This document shows, piece by piece, positions 25,589-33,778 of a DNA stretch of 64,000 bases (its first letter is position 1; each line of letters opens with the position of its first letter). The notes beneath the pieces are model-generated. The model had not been told where the DNA came from, did not search any database, and saw only the letters and a program-made list of their open reading frames with translations. The DNA comes from JARRKC01 sp963723965 (GTDB taxonomy: Bacteria > Acidobacteriota > UBA6911 > RPQK01 > JAPXNP01): positions 759,148 through 823,147 of the forward strand of contig CAVRSV010000012.1 in assembly GCA_963723965.1 (NCBI GenBank), read 5' to 3'. The position numbers were made by a program, and so were the translations under genes.

Positions 25589-26566
25589 TCAGCTCCAGCG
25601 ATAGCGGTAGAAGAAGCTCTTGGCGGCTTCCACCAGTTCCAGCCTCCGGACCTGCCCCAGGGCGAGACGCGCAAGCCAATCCCGGCAATCACTCTCGAGG
25701 GCCGGATCCAGCTTGAGAATGTCGCGGAGAATGCGGCGTGTCCTGCGGGAGTCCATCCAGGGATTCCGGGACGATCCCGGGTCCGCGATGGCCTGGGACG
25801 CAAAGTCGAGAGCCCGCTCGAGGATCGATTCTCCCTCGACGCGACTCTCGGCGAGTCCGCGAAACCGCTCCCAGGCCAGGCCGCGGGCAACCGATTCCTT
25901 GACGCGCGTCAATCGGGTGGATGCCTGCGTCACCTTGTCCGGATGCATCCGGTAGTCGAGCAGCACCTCCTCGAGATTTCCGATCGGCCCCAGGGAGACG
26001 AGACGCAACCAGAGATCCGTATCTTCGACTCCCTGGAACGCCGGGCGGTATCCACCCACTTTGCGAACCGCCTCGAGACGCATCAGCGCCGTCGGGTGGG
26101 CGAGGATCCTGCCGGCACCGACGGCCTCCCCCAGATCCGCCAGGCGTCTCGGATGCAGGATGATCCGGTCGCCGTTTCCCTGAGCGTCGATGAGACGAAC
26201 CGCCGAACCGGCCACGGTGCAGTCCGCGTCATCGGCCAGAAACTGCGACTGGGCCTCGAAACGGCCCGGGCGACTGAGATCATCCGCGTCCATTCGGGCC
26301 AGCAGGGGGGCACGGGCCACTTCGATGCCGCGGTTCAGGGCCCCCACGACCCCTGTATTATCCTGTCGAAGGACCCGGATTCGACGATCGCGGCCGGCGT
26401 AGAAGGTCAGGATCTCCGACGTCGAATCGGTCGAACCGTCGTCGACGATAATGAATTCGAAATCTTCGAGTGTTTGATTCTGAATGCTCTCGATGGCGGA
26501 CGCCACGAAACGCGCACCGTTGAACACCGGCATCACGACAGAGATGTTCGGTTCGCGAACGGACAC
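25589..26566 (-). CDS. Family 2 glycosyltransferase
   Basis: GT-A fold inverting glycosyltransferase, 325 residues. ISVVMPVFNGARFVASAI opens the nucleotide-binding domain, FIIVDDGSTDST holds the first Asp pair, and ARMDADDLSRPGR is the DxD metal site. HPTALMRLEAVRKVGGYR and GVEDTDLWLRL complete the acceptor part, with ED as the probable catalytic pair. The C-terminal 100 residues are helical. I chose the GTG at 26566 because AGGGGAG lies about eight bases before it and it yields the usual start; the frame is open to 26758. A promoter candidate and an inverted repeat lie upstream. Sugar donor unknown. Confidence 0.88.
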   Translation of the reverse strand: MSVREPNISVVMPVFNGARFVASAIESIQNQTLEDFEFIIVDDGSTDSTSEILTFYAGRDRRIRVLRQDNTGVVGALNRGIEVARAPLLARMDADDLSRPGRFEAQSQFLADDADCTVAGSAVRLIDAQGNGDRIILHPRRLADLGEAVGAGRILAHPTALMRLEAVRKVGGYRPAFQGVEDTDLWLRLVSLGPIGNLEEVLLDYRMHPDKVTQASTRLTRVKESVARGLAWERFRGLAESRVEGESILERALDFASQAIADPGSSRNPWMDSRRTRRILRDILKLDPALESDCRDWLARLALGQVRRLELVEAAKSFFYRYRWS

Positions 26567-26626
26567 CGTTTCGGCTCCCCCTGTGACCGGATCTGGCTCT
26601 CGGCCCGCGATCCTGTTCCCGCCCGA

Positions 26627-26655
26627 ATTTCTCACCAGGATCCGGACTGAGAAAT
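26627..26655. repeat. Inverted repeat in the glycosyltransferase leader
   Basis: Perfect 8-bp arms ATTTCTCA (26627-26634) and TGAGAAAT (26648-26655) with 13 bp between, extendable by CCG/CGG past one mismatch. It lies between the candidate promoter and the GTG start of the glycosyltransferase, so it could be an operator or an mRNA hairpin. Confidence 0.5.
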
Positions 26656-26678
26656 CCGGGCTGGCGGATCGGTGCCCC

Positions 26679-26707
26679 AGACTAGCCCATATTCCGCCAT
26701 CTGACAA
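26679..26707 (-). promoter_or_regulatory. Candidate promoter of the glycosyltransferase gene
   Basis: On the minus strand TTGTCA (26707-26702), exactly 17 bp, then TAGTCT (26684-26679). It matches consensus at five of six and four of six positions. Predicted start near 26672 gives a leader of about 105 bases. Confidence 0.4.
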
Positions 26708-26776
26708 TGGACGTCGGGCACGGAGTACCCCGCGGTGATTTCGAAGACGGGCAGCCACGACGATCGAGGGACGGGG

Positions 26777-27400
26777 TCAACGGGTCAGGCGATCGGGGAC
26801 GTCCGATGCCTGCAGGAGCCGTGAAACCAGCTGGATGACCTGAACGTCTCCGGGGACATCCATGCGCAACCGTGTCTGGTCGTAAAGCAGGCGTGACGCC
26901 CCCTGGTGAACGACGAGCGCAACCAGAAACGAGGTAGCGCCGATGCCGACGATATTGAAGGTGGTCGGGAACTCGCCTCCCGCGGTCCGGATCCCTTCCT
27001 CGAACGGATCGCGATGCAGCACGCCGGAATCATCCTGCAGGAAATAGCGCATCTCGTAGTAAAGCGGCAGCTCGACCGCCGCAAAAGTCTCCTTCAGGTC
27101 GAGCTCGATCACCTTGAGGTGATCGTCCTGGAAGTAGAGATACGCCTTGTCCACACCTGCGACCTTCCGGTATTCGAGTCTGCGGAATCGCCCGTCCTTC
27201 GCCAGCCAGGACGAGATCCGGGTGTTGAACTTCTGGTCCTCGCGATCCTGACGCGGGTCGCCCAGCACGGCGATGGCGTCTTCCACCGTGCTCTCGTCGA
27301 GCATGAGCCCATTCCAGCTGTCGGGCGAGTCCGGACGGTCTTGAGCCAGCGCGACTTGGGCGGCAAAAAGCAGGAAGATCAAGCCGGTCAGATTTCGCAT
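26777..27400 (-). CDS. Exported hypothetical protein
   Basis: I do not recognise a family. The 207-residue product has a clear signal peptide (MRNLTGLIFLLFAAQVALA, cleavage near residue 20). The segment STVEDAIAVLGDPRQD resembles the start of SmpA/BamE-like or other 'beta-alpha' lipoprotein repeats, in which a short helix is followed by GxP and a beta hairpin (RRLEYRKVAGVDKAYLYFQDDHLKVIELDL). No lipobox cysteine is present. The C-terminal third is featureless. The ATG at 27400 is chosen for the signal peptide. It follows the M1 aminopeptidase on the same strand with a 37-bp gap and may be in the same operon. Confidence 0.7.
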   Translation of the reverse strand: MRNLTGLIFLLFAAQVALAQDRPDSPDSWNGLMLDESTVEDAIAVLGDPRQDREDQKFNTRISSWLAKDGRFRRLEYRKVAGVDKAYLYFQDDHLKVIELDLKETFAAVELPLYYEMRYFLQDDSGVLHRDPFEEGIRTAGGEFPTTFNIVGIGATSFLVALVVHQGASRLLYDQTRLRMDVPGDVQVIQLVSRLLQASDVPDRLTR

Positions 27401-27437
27401 CGGTTGCGCCCCATTCTGGTCGATGCCGTGGCCCCGA

Positions 27438-30125
27438 TCAAGGTTCAATCATCCGAGGTTCCGGGGTTTCGGGGTTTCGGGATTCGGGCTCCCTTGATCT
27501 CATCGGAACTGAAGGTGGGTCGTCCGGCGGCCGCTTGAGCTCCCCGATGGCGCCCGTGGTTCGGAGCAGCAGGTCCGCCGCCTGCAGGACTCTCCTTTGC
27601 AGCCGCAGCGGCAGATCGGGTGAGGAGCCGAGGTAGTCCTTCACCAGCTTCGCGGACTCCGGGGACGACTGACCCCAGAACAATGCCTCCAGCCAGCGTT
27701 GGGGAAAGAAGATCGAGCCGTCGCTTTCGACCCGGGGAAGAAGCTCGAGCGCACGGCGAATCCGAGGCTCCGCCTCGGAGCCCCGCAGGGGATGGGTCAG
27801 GTAGTGGAGTGCATCGAGCGACCAGTTCTCACGAACCGTTCCCAGTTTTCCGGCGATCTCCTCGAAAAGGGCCTCTCGCCGATCGGGCGAAGAAGACACG
27901 GCAGCACGTTCGAAGGCAAACTCGTCCCTGCGCTCCGGATTCTCGAGACGCTGGAATTGCGCATCCAGCACCTGTTCGCACGAGACACCGTCGCGACGGA
28001 GCGCCAACTCGAGTGCCAGACGGGTGGAATCCGACTCGCCCAGCTCGAGGCCCTCGACCCGTTCCTCCCCCTTCCACAGGCGGGTCAAACGCTCCACCCC
28101 GTCGTCCGAAGTCACCACCGACGCCAGCGTACGCAGTGATGCGAGCTTCGAAGCCGGGCCGGCGTCCGAATCCAGCCGTTTCCACAACGACGCCTCGATC
28201 CGGGGTCCCAGGTCGGGCTCGTGCCACAGGCCCAACGCCCAGAAGGCCGTAGCCACCCGCTCCAGCAGATGTTCCTGCAACAGCTCATCCCCTTCGGCGT
28301 CCAGTCCGCGCAGAACCGCCTCGATGAAGGTCTCCGACGGGATGTCCCCGGCCAGCACGCCATCCCACAGCGACAACCAGACAGCGGCCCGGGTCGCGGC
28401 CGGGAGCGTCGGCGGGATCCCGGCCAGCAGGAGGCGCCGGGACCCCTCATCGAGCCGGAAGAAGCCGTACCCAAGGCCGTCGGCGCTGGGAACGATGAAG
28501 GCGGGTCGTTTCCGGGCCGAGAGGTCCAGGGGTGTTACAGCTTCTTTCAGCCGCAGTGTCTGCCTGTGAACGGAATCGGGATCTCCCGAAACGACGTGCA
28601 GTTCCTGGGACCAGAGCAGGCCCCGGCCGAGGGGATCGGATTGACGGATTTCGAGAGCCGGAGCGCCGGACGTCCCCGTTCCGGCCGCCTCGACCGTCAC
28701 CGTCGGCCGTCCTGCCTCCTCGACCCAGGCACGGCTCCAGGTCCGGAGATCTTCCGGGGTCAGATCATCGAGGATCCCGATCAGGTCGTTCCAGTCGGCG
28801 TTGCCAAAACGGAAGCGATCCAGGTATCGGCGCAGACCTTCCCGGAGTTCCTTCTCCCCCACCAGGACCTCGAGCTGACGCATCACGGCCGGGGCCTTCT
28901 GGTAGATGATGGGGCCGTAGAGACTGGCGGCCTGCTGCAGATTCTCCAGCTTCTGACGGATCGCATGGGTTCCCAGACTGCGATCGACGTCATAGGCGAC
29001 CGGCTGGTGCGCGAGCAGGAAACGCAACTCGTGATCCACCTCCGGAAAGGCCGGATTGACGATCTTCGCCGCCATGAAGTTCGCAAAAACCTCTTTCATC
29101 CACACATCGCTGAACCAGCGCATGGTCACGAGATTTCCAAACCACATGTGAGAGGTCTCGTGGGCGATGAGGCTCGCACGCCTCAGTTCATCGTTGCGGG
29201 TCGCGGAGGGCTCGAGAAGCAGAAGGGTGTCCCGGTAATAGACCGCACCCGGATGCTCCATCCCGCCGAACTGGAAGGCCGGCAGGAGGACGAAGTCGAA
29301 CTTCTGATAGGGGAGCGGGATCGCGGTATAGCGCTCGAGCCAGTCGAGGGCCTGGGCGTGAAGGTCGAAGATCGCATCGAGGTTGCGCGCCAGCTTGGCC
29401 TGGTCCGTTTCGCGGTGGTAGAGGCGAACCGTCCTCTCCCCGATCTTCCGCTCCACCACCTGGAACTTCCCCGCGGCAAAGGCAAACTGGTAGGTGCTGA
29501 GAGGCTCCGTTTCCTGAAAACGCACCACGTGGTGCCGGCCGACCTCGACCGCCGCCGAGGAGCGCCCGTTGGAAACGGCCGTCCAACCCTGCGGAAGGGA
29601 AAGCACGAGGCGGTATCGAGCCTTCAGATCCGGCTGATCGAAACAGGGAAAAGCCGTCGCCGCCCGATCTGGCACGAACAGTGTGTACAGATAGTCCCGA
29701 CGACGGTTCAGCGCCACATCACTGGCCTTGAAGCCGAACTCGAAGGTGTTGCGTCCCTCCTTGAGCACCTGCGCCGGCAAGACGATTTGTCCGCGCCGGA
29801 ACTCGTGGGCCACCGGGCGGCCACCCGAGGTCACCGTCTCCAGATCGGCAGAGGGGGCGCGAAAATCGATGATGAGGGGCTTCCCCGCCCCGGAAAGGCC
29901 GAAGGACAGGACCAGCGAGCCGCTCAGCGACTGGTCCGGCGGTTCGGGCACCCGAAAGGTGAGCGAGTAGATGAGGTCCGTGATCCGGCCCGCACGTTCG
30001 CGGGCGAGTTCGAGAGAGACACCCGCGTCGGGTTCCTTCGGGGCCGGCCCCGTACAGGAGGAAACCAGCCCGAGCAGCGCGAATCCAAGCAACGCAACCA
30101 CCCCTCCGCCATGACGGGGCCTCAC
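27438..30125 (-). CDS. M1 family aminopeptidase, predicted lipoprotein
   Basis: Zinc metallopeptidase of the M1 family, 895 residues. The zinc site is HETSH (322-326) with the third ligand Glu345 in WMKEVFANF; the exopeptidase substrate motif is GGMEHPG (287-291), a variant of GAMEN. An N-terminal beta domain and a C-terminal helical ERAP1-like domain flank it. The GTG at 30125 overlaps the stop of the upstream 58-residue gene (GTGA) and has AAGGAAGGGG upstream. This start gives a lipoprotein signal, RPRH then a hydrophobic run and VSSC, with Cys24 as the lipidation site. The last 20 residues (SREPESRNPETPEPRMIEP) are encoded by a short tandem repeat. Confidence 0.9.
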   Translation of the reverse strand: MRPRHGGGVVALLGFALLGLVSSCTGPAPKEPDAGVSLELARERAGRITDLIYSLTFRVPEPPDQSLSGSLVLSFGLSGAGKPLIIDFRAPSADLETVTSGGRPVAHEFRRGQIVLPAQVLKEGRNTFEFGFKASDVALNRRRDYLYTLFVPDRAATAFPCFDQPDLKARYRLVLSLPQGWTAVSNGRSSAAVEVGRHHVVRFQETEPLSTYQFAFAAGKFQVVERKIGERTVRLYHRETDQAKLARNLDAIFDLHAQALDWLERYTAIPLPYQKFDFVLLPAFQFGGMEHPGAVYYRDTLLLLEPSATRNDELRRASLIAHETSHMWFGNLVTMRWFSDVWMKEVFANFMAAKIVNPAFPEVDHELRFLLAHQPVAYDVDRSLGTHAIRQKLENLQQAASLYGPIIYQKAPAVMRQLEVLVGEKELREGLRRYLDRFRFGNADWNDLIGILDDLTPEDLRTWSRAWVEEAGRPTVTVEAAGTGTSGAPALEIRQSDPLGRGLLWSQELHVVSGDPDSVHRQTLRLKEAVTPLDLSARKRPAFIVPSADGLGYGFFRLDEGSRRLLLAGIPPTLPAATRAAVWLSLWDGVLAGDIPSETFIEAVLRGLDAEGDELLQEHLLERVATAFWALGLWHEPDLGPRIEASLWKRLDSDAGPASKLASLRTLASVVTSDDGVERLTRLWKGEERVEGLELGESDSTRLALELALRRDGVSCEQVLDAQFQRLENPERRDEFAFERAAVSSSPDRREALFEEIAGKLGTVRENWSLDALHYLTHPLRGSEAEPRIRRALELLPRVESDGSIFFPQRWLEALFWGQSSPESAKLVKDYLGSSPDLPLRLQRRVLQAADLLLRTTGAIGELKRPPDDPPSVPMRSREPESRNPETPEPRMIEP

Positions 30126-30298
30126 TGTGCCCCTTCCTTCTTCATCCAGAAGGGCGCGGTGACGAACCAAAGGATCATGCCGACCAGCATCAGTCCGGCG
30201 TGGCGATCCCAGGTGATGGCTCCGGCAAACACGAAGAACGCCGGCACGATGGTCAGGACCAGGCCGATGGCAGAAACGGCCTTCAACAGGACTTTCAT
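30122..30298 (-). CDS. Small membrane protein (58 residues)
   Basis: No named family recognised. The product has two hydrophobic segments (about 8-28 and 35-51) joined by a short loop with TWDRH, and a basic-acidic tail WMKKEGAQ, suggesting a two-helix hairpin in the inner membrane. Its ATG overlaps the permease stop (ATGA) and its own stop overlaps the GTG of the aminopeptidase (GTGA). These tight overlaps on both sides support a real, translated gene. It may be a small subunit of the permease; that is inference from position. Confidence 0.75.
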   Translation of the reverse strand: MKVLLKAVSAIGLVLTIVPAFFVFAGAITWDRHAGLMLVGMILWFVTAPFWMKKEGAQ

Positions 30299-31686
30299 CG
30301 CGCCACCTCCCGACTGGGAACCCGGGCCCTCTGCAGGGCATAACTCAGGACGACGTAGGTCGCCACCGCGATGAACCAGGCCGGCAGGGCCTTGAAGAAG
30401 ATTTCGATGGGCAAAGCGAAGGACACCGCGACCGAGCCGACCCAGGCGAAGAAGGCCGGGAGGCTGAACGGACTCGACCACTTCTCGGCAGCCTCGCGCT
30501 CCAGGCCCAGCTTCGGCATCAGCCAGAAATCGGCGAAGATCACGGCCCCCATCGGCATCAGGATCAGACCGTACAGCGCCACGAAATCGAGCAACTGCAT
30601 GACCAGGGCCGGAAAGAGGGCCGCCACCGTCGTAGCCAGCCCGGTCGCCAGGGTCACCTTCCAGCGCCGCCAGTTGGGGGTCGCCACCTGAAAGGCCAGA
30701 CCGGCCCGGTAGAGCGTAGGGTTCGCCGTGGTCCAGCCGGCGATGATGACGCAGATCGCACCGGCGACGCCCGCCCCCAGATAGGCGATCGGCCCGGGCG
30801 CCACATTGCCCAGAGCCGCTGCGCAGAGGATGCCCGAGGAAATCCAGGCCACGAAGTGCCCGAGATACATTCCGGCGGCCGAGGCGAAACCATACTGCCA
30901 CTTCCGCGCGTAGCGGAGGATGGTCAGGTCCGCCATGCCGATGTGCATGGCCAGATTACAGAACCAGGCGAAGAAGATGACGTGCCAGATCGTGAACTTG
31001 GTCTGGCCCGCGGCCACCGTCCCGGTCCAGATCTTCGTGTTGGCCACCGTCCAGAAGTCGCTCAGGGAGTGCACGCCCAGTTGCGGGAGCACCGCGACTG
31101 CGGCAGCCACGAAGACGAGGAACATCCAGGGCACGCAGATCCTGGCAAACCGGGCAATGCGCTCGAACCCGAGGATGGCGAGCGCGGTCACGACGGCCCC
31201 GACGAGAAAGACCACGATACCCCAGGTGAAGCTGGTGGGCAGCCGGTCCGACAACGCCGGCATGGGCATGTGGAAAGGCAGGCCGACCGCCGTCGCGGCC
31301 ACTGAGATCATGGCCCCGGCCAGGAAGCAGAACATGAGGGCGTTCACGATGGAATACATGTAGGTCAGGTAGGGCCCGCAGATCTTGCGCAGCTGCCAGT
31401 AGAGAGTCAGGCGCGTGCGCACCGCGATCGGGGCGCAGACGAACGCCCAACTCAGGACTGCGAGCAGGTTGCCGATGATCAACCCGGCGAAGAGGTCCGT
31501 CGCCGTCACGCCGTGTACCACGAACAGCGGCCCGATGACGAACTCCGTCCCGGCAACGTGCTCGCCTGCGTACATGCCGAGGAAACTTCGAAATCCATGG
31601 AGGTGGTCGGAGGAAACGGGTTCCCGGTCGAACTCGTACATTGCGTCGAGTCGCTCCACCAGTCGTGATCCACTCTCACTCGCCAT
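30295..31686 (-). CDS. NCS1-type cytosine/purine permease
   Basis: Integral membrane transporter of the NCS1 (cytosine permease/purine transporter) family, 463 residues with about twelve hydrophobic segments. After an N-terminal cytoplasmic stretch, GMYAGEHVAGTEFVIGPL corresponds to helix 1, where family members bind cation and substrate. LGHFVAWISSGILCAAALG and GWTTANPTLYRAGLAF match conserved helices. Members co-transport nucleobases, hydantoins or related vitamins with a cation; the substrate here is unknown. The ATG at 31686 has GGGAGG just upstream. It is the first gene of a three-gene operon with the small membrane protein and the M1 aminopeptidase. Confidence 0.85.
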   Translation of the reverse strand: MASESGSRLVERLDAMYEFDREPVSSDHLHGFRSFLGMYAGEHVAGTEFVIGPLFVVHGVTATDLFAGLIIGNLLAVLSWAFVCAPIAVRTRLTLYWQLRKICGPYLTYMYSIVNALMFCFLAGAMISVAATAVGLPFHMPMPALSDRLPTSFTWGIVVFLVGAVVTALAILGFERIARFARICVPWMFLVFVAAAVAVLPQLGVHSLSDFWTVANTKIWTGTVAAGQTKFTIWHVIFFAWFCNLAMHIGMADLTILRYARKWQYGFASAAGMYLGHFVAWISSGILCAAALGNVAPGPIAYLGAGVAGAICVIIAGWTTANPTLYRAGLAFQVATPNWRRWKVTLATGLATTVAALFPALVMQLLDFVALYGLILMPMGAVIFADFWLMPKLGLEREAAEKWSSPFSLPAFFAWVGSVAVSFALPIEIFFKALPAWFIAVATYVVLSYALQRARVPSREVAR

Positions 31687-31802
31687 GAAACCTCCCTGCC
31701 GCGGTCCTCGGAGCGGCCCGGCGCCGTCCCCTCCGCCTTGTTGGAACAGGATCGGCTCCGTTACCATGGCTCCGAGGATGCAGTGACCACCCGAGTCCCG
31801 AT

Positions 31803-33026
31803 ATGACGCAACGACTTTACTACACGGATCCCTATGTGCAAGAGTTCTCGGCCCGCGTCGTTCGCCGGATCGAACTGGAAGAAGGCCCGGGCCTGGTCCT
31901 CGACCAGACCTGCTTCTACCCCACGTCGGGCGGGCAGAGGGCGGATTCCGGGGTCATCGCCGGCAGGCCCGTCTGCGATGTCCTCGATCGCGGGGAGGAG
32001 GTCGTCCACGTGCTGGCGCGAGCGGAGACGGATCTCCCCGAACCGGGCGACCAGATCGCCGGACGCATCGACTGGCCCCGGCGCTTCGATCACATGCAGC
32101 AGCACAGCGGACAACACATCCTGTCGCAGGCCTTTCTGCAGGCCGCTGGTGCCTCCACCGAGTCGTTTCACATGAGCGAGACGTCCTCGACCATCGACCT
32201 CGACCTGGAGTCCCCGACGGAGGAACAGATTGCTGCCGCCGAAGATCTGGCGAACCGGATCGTCTTCGAGGACCGGCCGATCCGCATCGACTTCGTCGCG
32301 GCCGAGGCGCAGGCGGCTCTCGAGCTCCGAAAGCAGTCCGAAAGAACCGGCACGCTGCGTCTGGTGTCCATCACGGGTTTCGACCGCTCGGCCTGCGGAG
32401 GCACGCACTGCACCCGCACCGGCGAGGTCGGGCTCATCAAGGTGCGCCGCTGGGAGCGGGTCCGCCAGCGGGCCCGGATCGACTTTGTCTGCGGAGGACG
32501 GGCACTGCGGGATTACCGGTTGCGAACGGAGATCCTCACCCGCGCCGGACAGCTGTTCTCCGTCGCCGAGAGCGATCTCCCCGAAGCGATCCAGCGCCAG
32601 CAGGACGCCGCCCAGGAGCTACGACGCCGGATCGGCAGGCTGCAGGACAGCCTGCTCGAATCCGAGGCCTCCCGGGCCATCAGGCGGGCGGTTCGGCTGC
32701 CGGGCTGCGAGGTGGTTCGAGGGGTCTGGGACGGGCTCGACATGAAACAGCTCAACCACCTGGGCAGCCTGATCCTCGCCGATGCACCGGGGCGAATCGC
32801 CCTGCTTGCCTCGCGGGGAGAGCATCAGGGCTTGTTGCTGGTCGCACGCGGCAGCGGCCTGGAATCTCCCGACATGAAAGAGGTGATCGCCGAAGCCGCT
32901 TCGGTCGCCGGCGGTCGCGGGGGCGGCTCCGGAGACCGTGCCCAGGCCGGCGGCTGCCGCAACGAACGGCTCGAAGAGGCCCTCGACCGGGCCTTCGCGC
33001 TGACGAGCCTCGCGCAGACAAATTAG
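31803..33026 (+). CDS. AlaX-like alanyl-tRNA editing protein with DHHA1 domain
   Basis: A 407-residue protein related to the editing half of alanyl-tRNA synthetase. It lacks the class II catalytic core. The zinc-binding editing site uses HSGQH (His101, His105) and CGGTH (Cys198, His202). A coiled-coil-like helix (about 235-275) and a C-terminal DHHA1 domain with the GGRGGGSGDRAQAGG glycine-rich motif follow. Family members hydrolyse Ser-tRNA(Ala) or Gly-tRNA(Ala), protecting against mistranslation. Full-length AlaX-II/III-type architecture. The gene diverges from the NCS1 permease, with about 116 bp between them. Confidence 0.9.
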   Translation: MTQRLYYTDPYVQEFSARVVRRIELEEGPGLVLDQTCFYPTSGGQRADSGVIAGRPVCDVLDRGEEVVHVLARAETDLPEPGDQIAGRIDWPRRFDHMQQHSGQHILSQAFLQAAGASTESFHMSETSSTIDLDLESPTEEQIAAAEDLANRIVFEDRPIRIDFVAAEAQAALELRKQSERTGTLRLVSITGFDRSACGGTHCTRTGEVGLIKVRRWERVRQRARIDFVCGGRALRDYRLRTEILTRAGQLFSVAESDLPEAIQRQQDAAQELRRRIGRLQDSLLESEASRAIRRAVRLPGCEVVRGVWDGLDMKQLNHLGSLILADAPGRIALLASRGEHQGLLLVARGSGLESPDMKEVIAEAASVAGGRGGGSGDRAQAGGCRNERLEEALDRAFALTSLAQTN

Positions 33027-33093
33027 GGCTCGACGGTTTGGCGGGAGGCGCCGGTTCCGAACCGCGCTTTCCGGACAGCGATTGGAGGGCAAG

Positions 33094-33768
33094 TTGAGAT
33101 CACCTGGGTGCCTGGCTCTGTTCACGCTCGTCGCCATCATCGTTCTTCCATTCTTCTACGCGGAGATCATGGTCTCGGCCATGTCCAAACTGGCCATGCC
33201 ACCGAACATTGCTTTCCTGGCGGTCTTCGGGGTCATCCTGGGCAGCGTCGTGAACATTCCGGTCCGGAAGATCGAGCGCAACGAGGAGTTTCGGGTCGAT
33301 CAGTTTCACATGTACGGCATCGACCGCTTCTTTCCCGGCCGGATCCGCAGGGCGCGCTTCACGATCATCGCCGTGAACCTGGGAGGGTGCGTGATCCCCA
33401 TGTCGATTGCGGTGTTCGAAATCTTCCGCATCGCGACGGTCGGAACGGGGCCGCTGGCCGTGCTGATCCTGGTGGCAGCGGCAAACGTCCTCGTCTGCTA
33501 CTTCTTCGCGCGCCCGGTCAAGGGCGTCGGAATCGTCATGCCGACGCTCATTCCGCCGCTGGTCGCCGCCCTTGGAGCGATCCTCCTGTTGCCCGATTTC
33601 GCCCCTCCAGTCGCCTTCGCGGCCGGGGTCCTGGGGCCGCTGGTCGGTGCCGATCTGCTGCACCTGAAGGACATCCAGGCACTCAATACCGGCATCGCCA
33701 GCATCGGCGGCGCAGGAACCTTCGACGGTATCGTCCTGTCCGCCGTGATCGCGACTTTCCTGGCCTGA
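33094..33768 (+). CDS. DUF1614 family membrane protein
   Basis: A 224-residue multi-pass membrane protein matching the DUF1614 family by its features: hydrophobic N-terminal helix, NIAFLAVFGVILGSVVNIPVRKI in the second helix region, VDQFHMYGIDRF, and a glycine-rich C-terminus GPLVGADLLHLKDIQALNTGIASIGGAGTFDGI. Six or seven hydrophobic segments are visible. Function unknown. No ATG fits; a TTG at 33094 has GGAGGG four to five bases upstream and is chosen, while another TTG at 33082 is possible. It follows the AlaX-like gene on the same strand with a 67-bp gap. Confidence 0.8.
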   Translation: MRSPGCLALFTLVAIIVLPFFYAEIMVSAMSKLAMPPNIAFLAVFGVILGSVVNIPVRKIERNEEFRVDQFHMYGIDRFFPGRIRRARFTIIAVNLGGCVIPMSIAVFEIFRIATVGTGPLAVLILVAAANVLVCYFFARPVKGVGIVMPTLIPPLVAALGAILLLPDFAPPVAFAAGVLGPLVGADLLHLKDIQALNTGIASIGGAGTFDGIVLSAVIATFLA

Positions 33769-33778
33769 TCGGCCGGAC

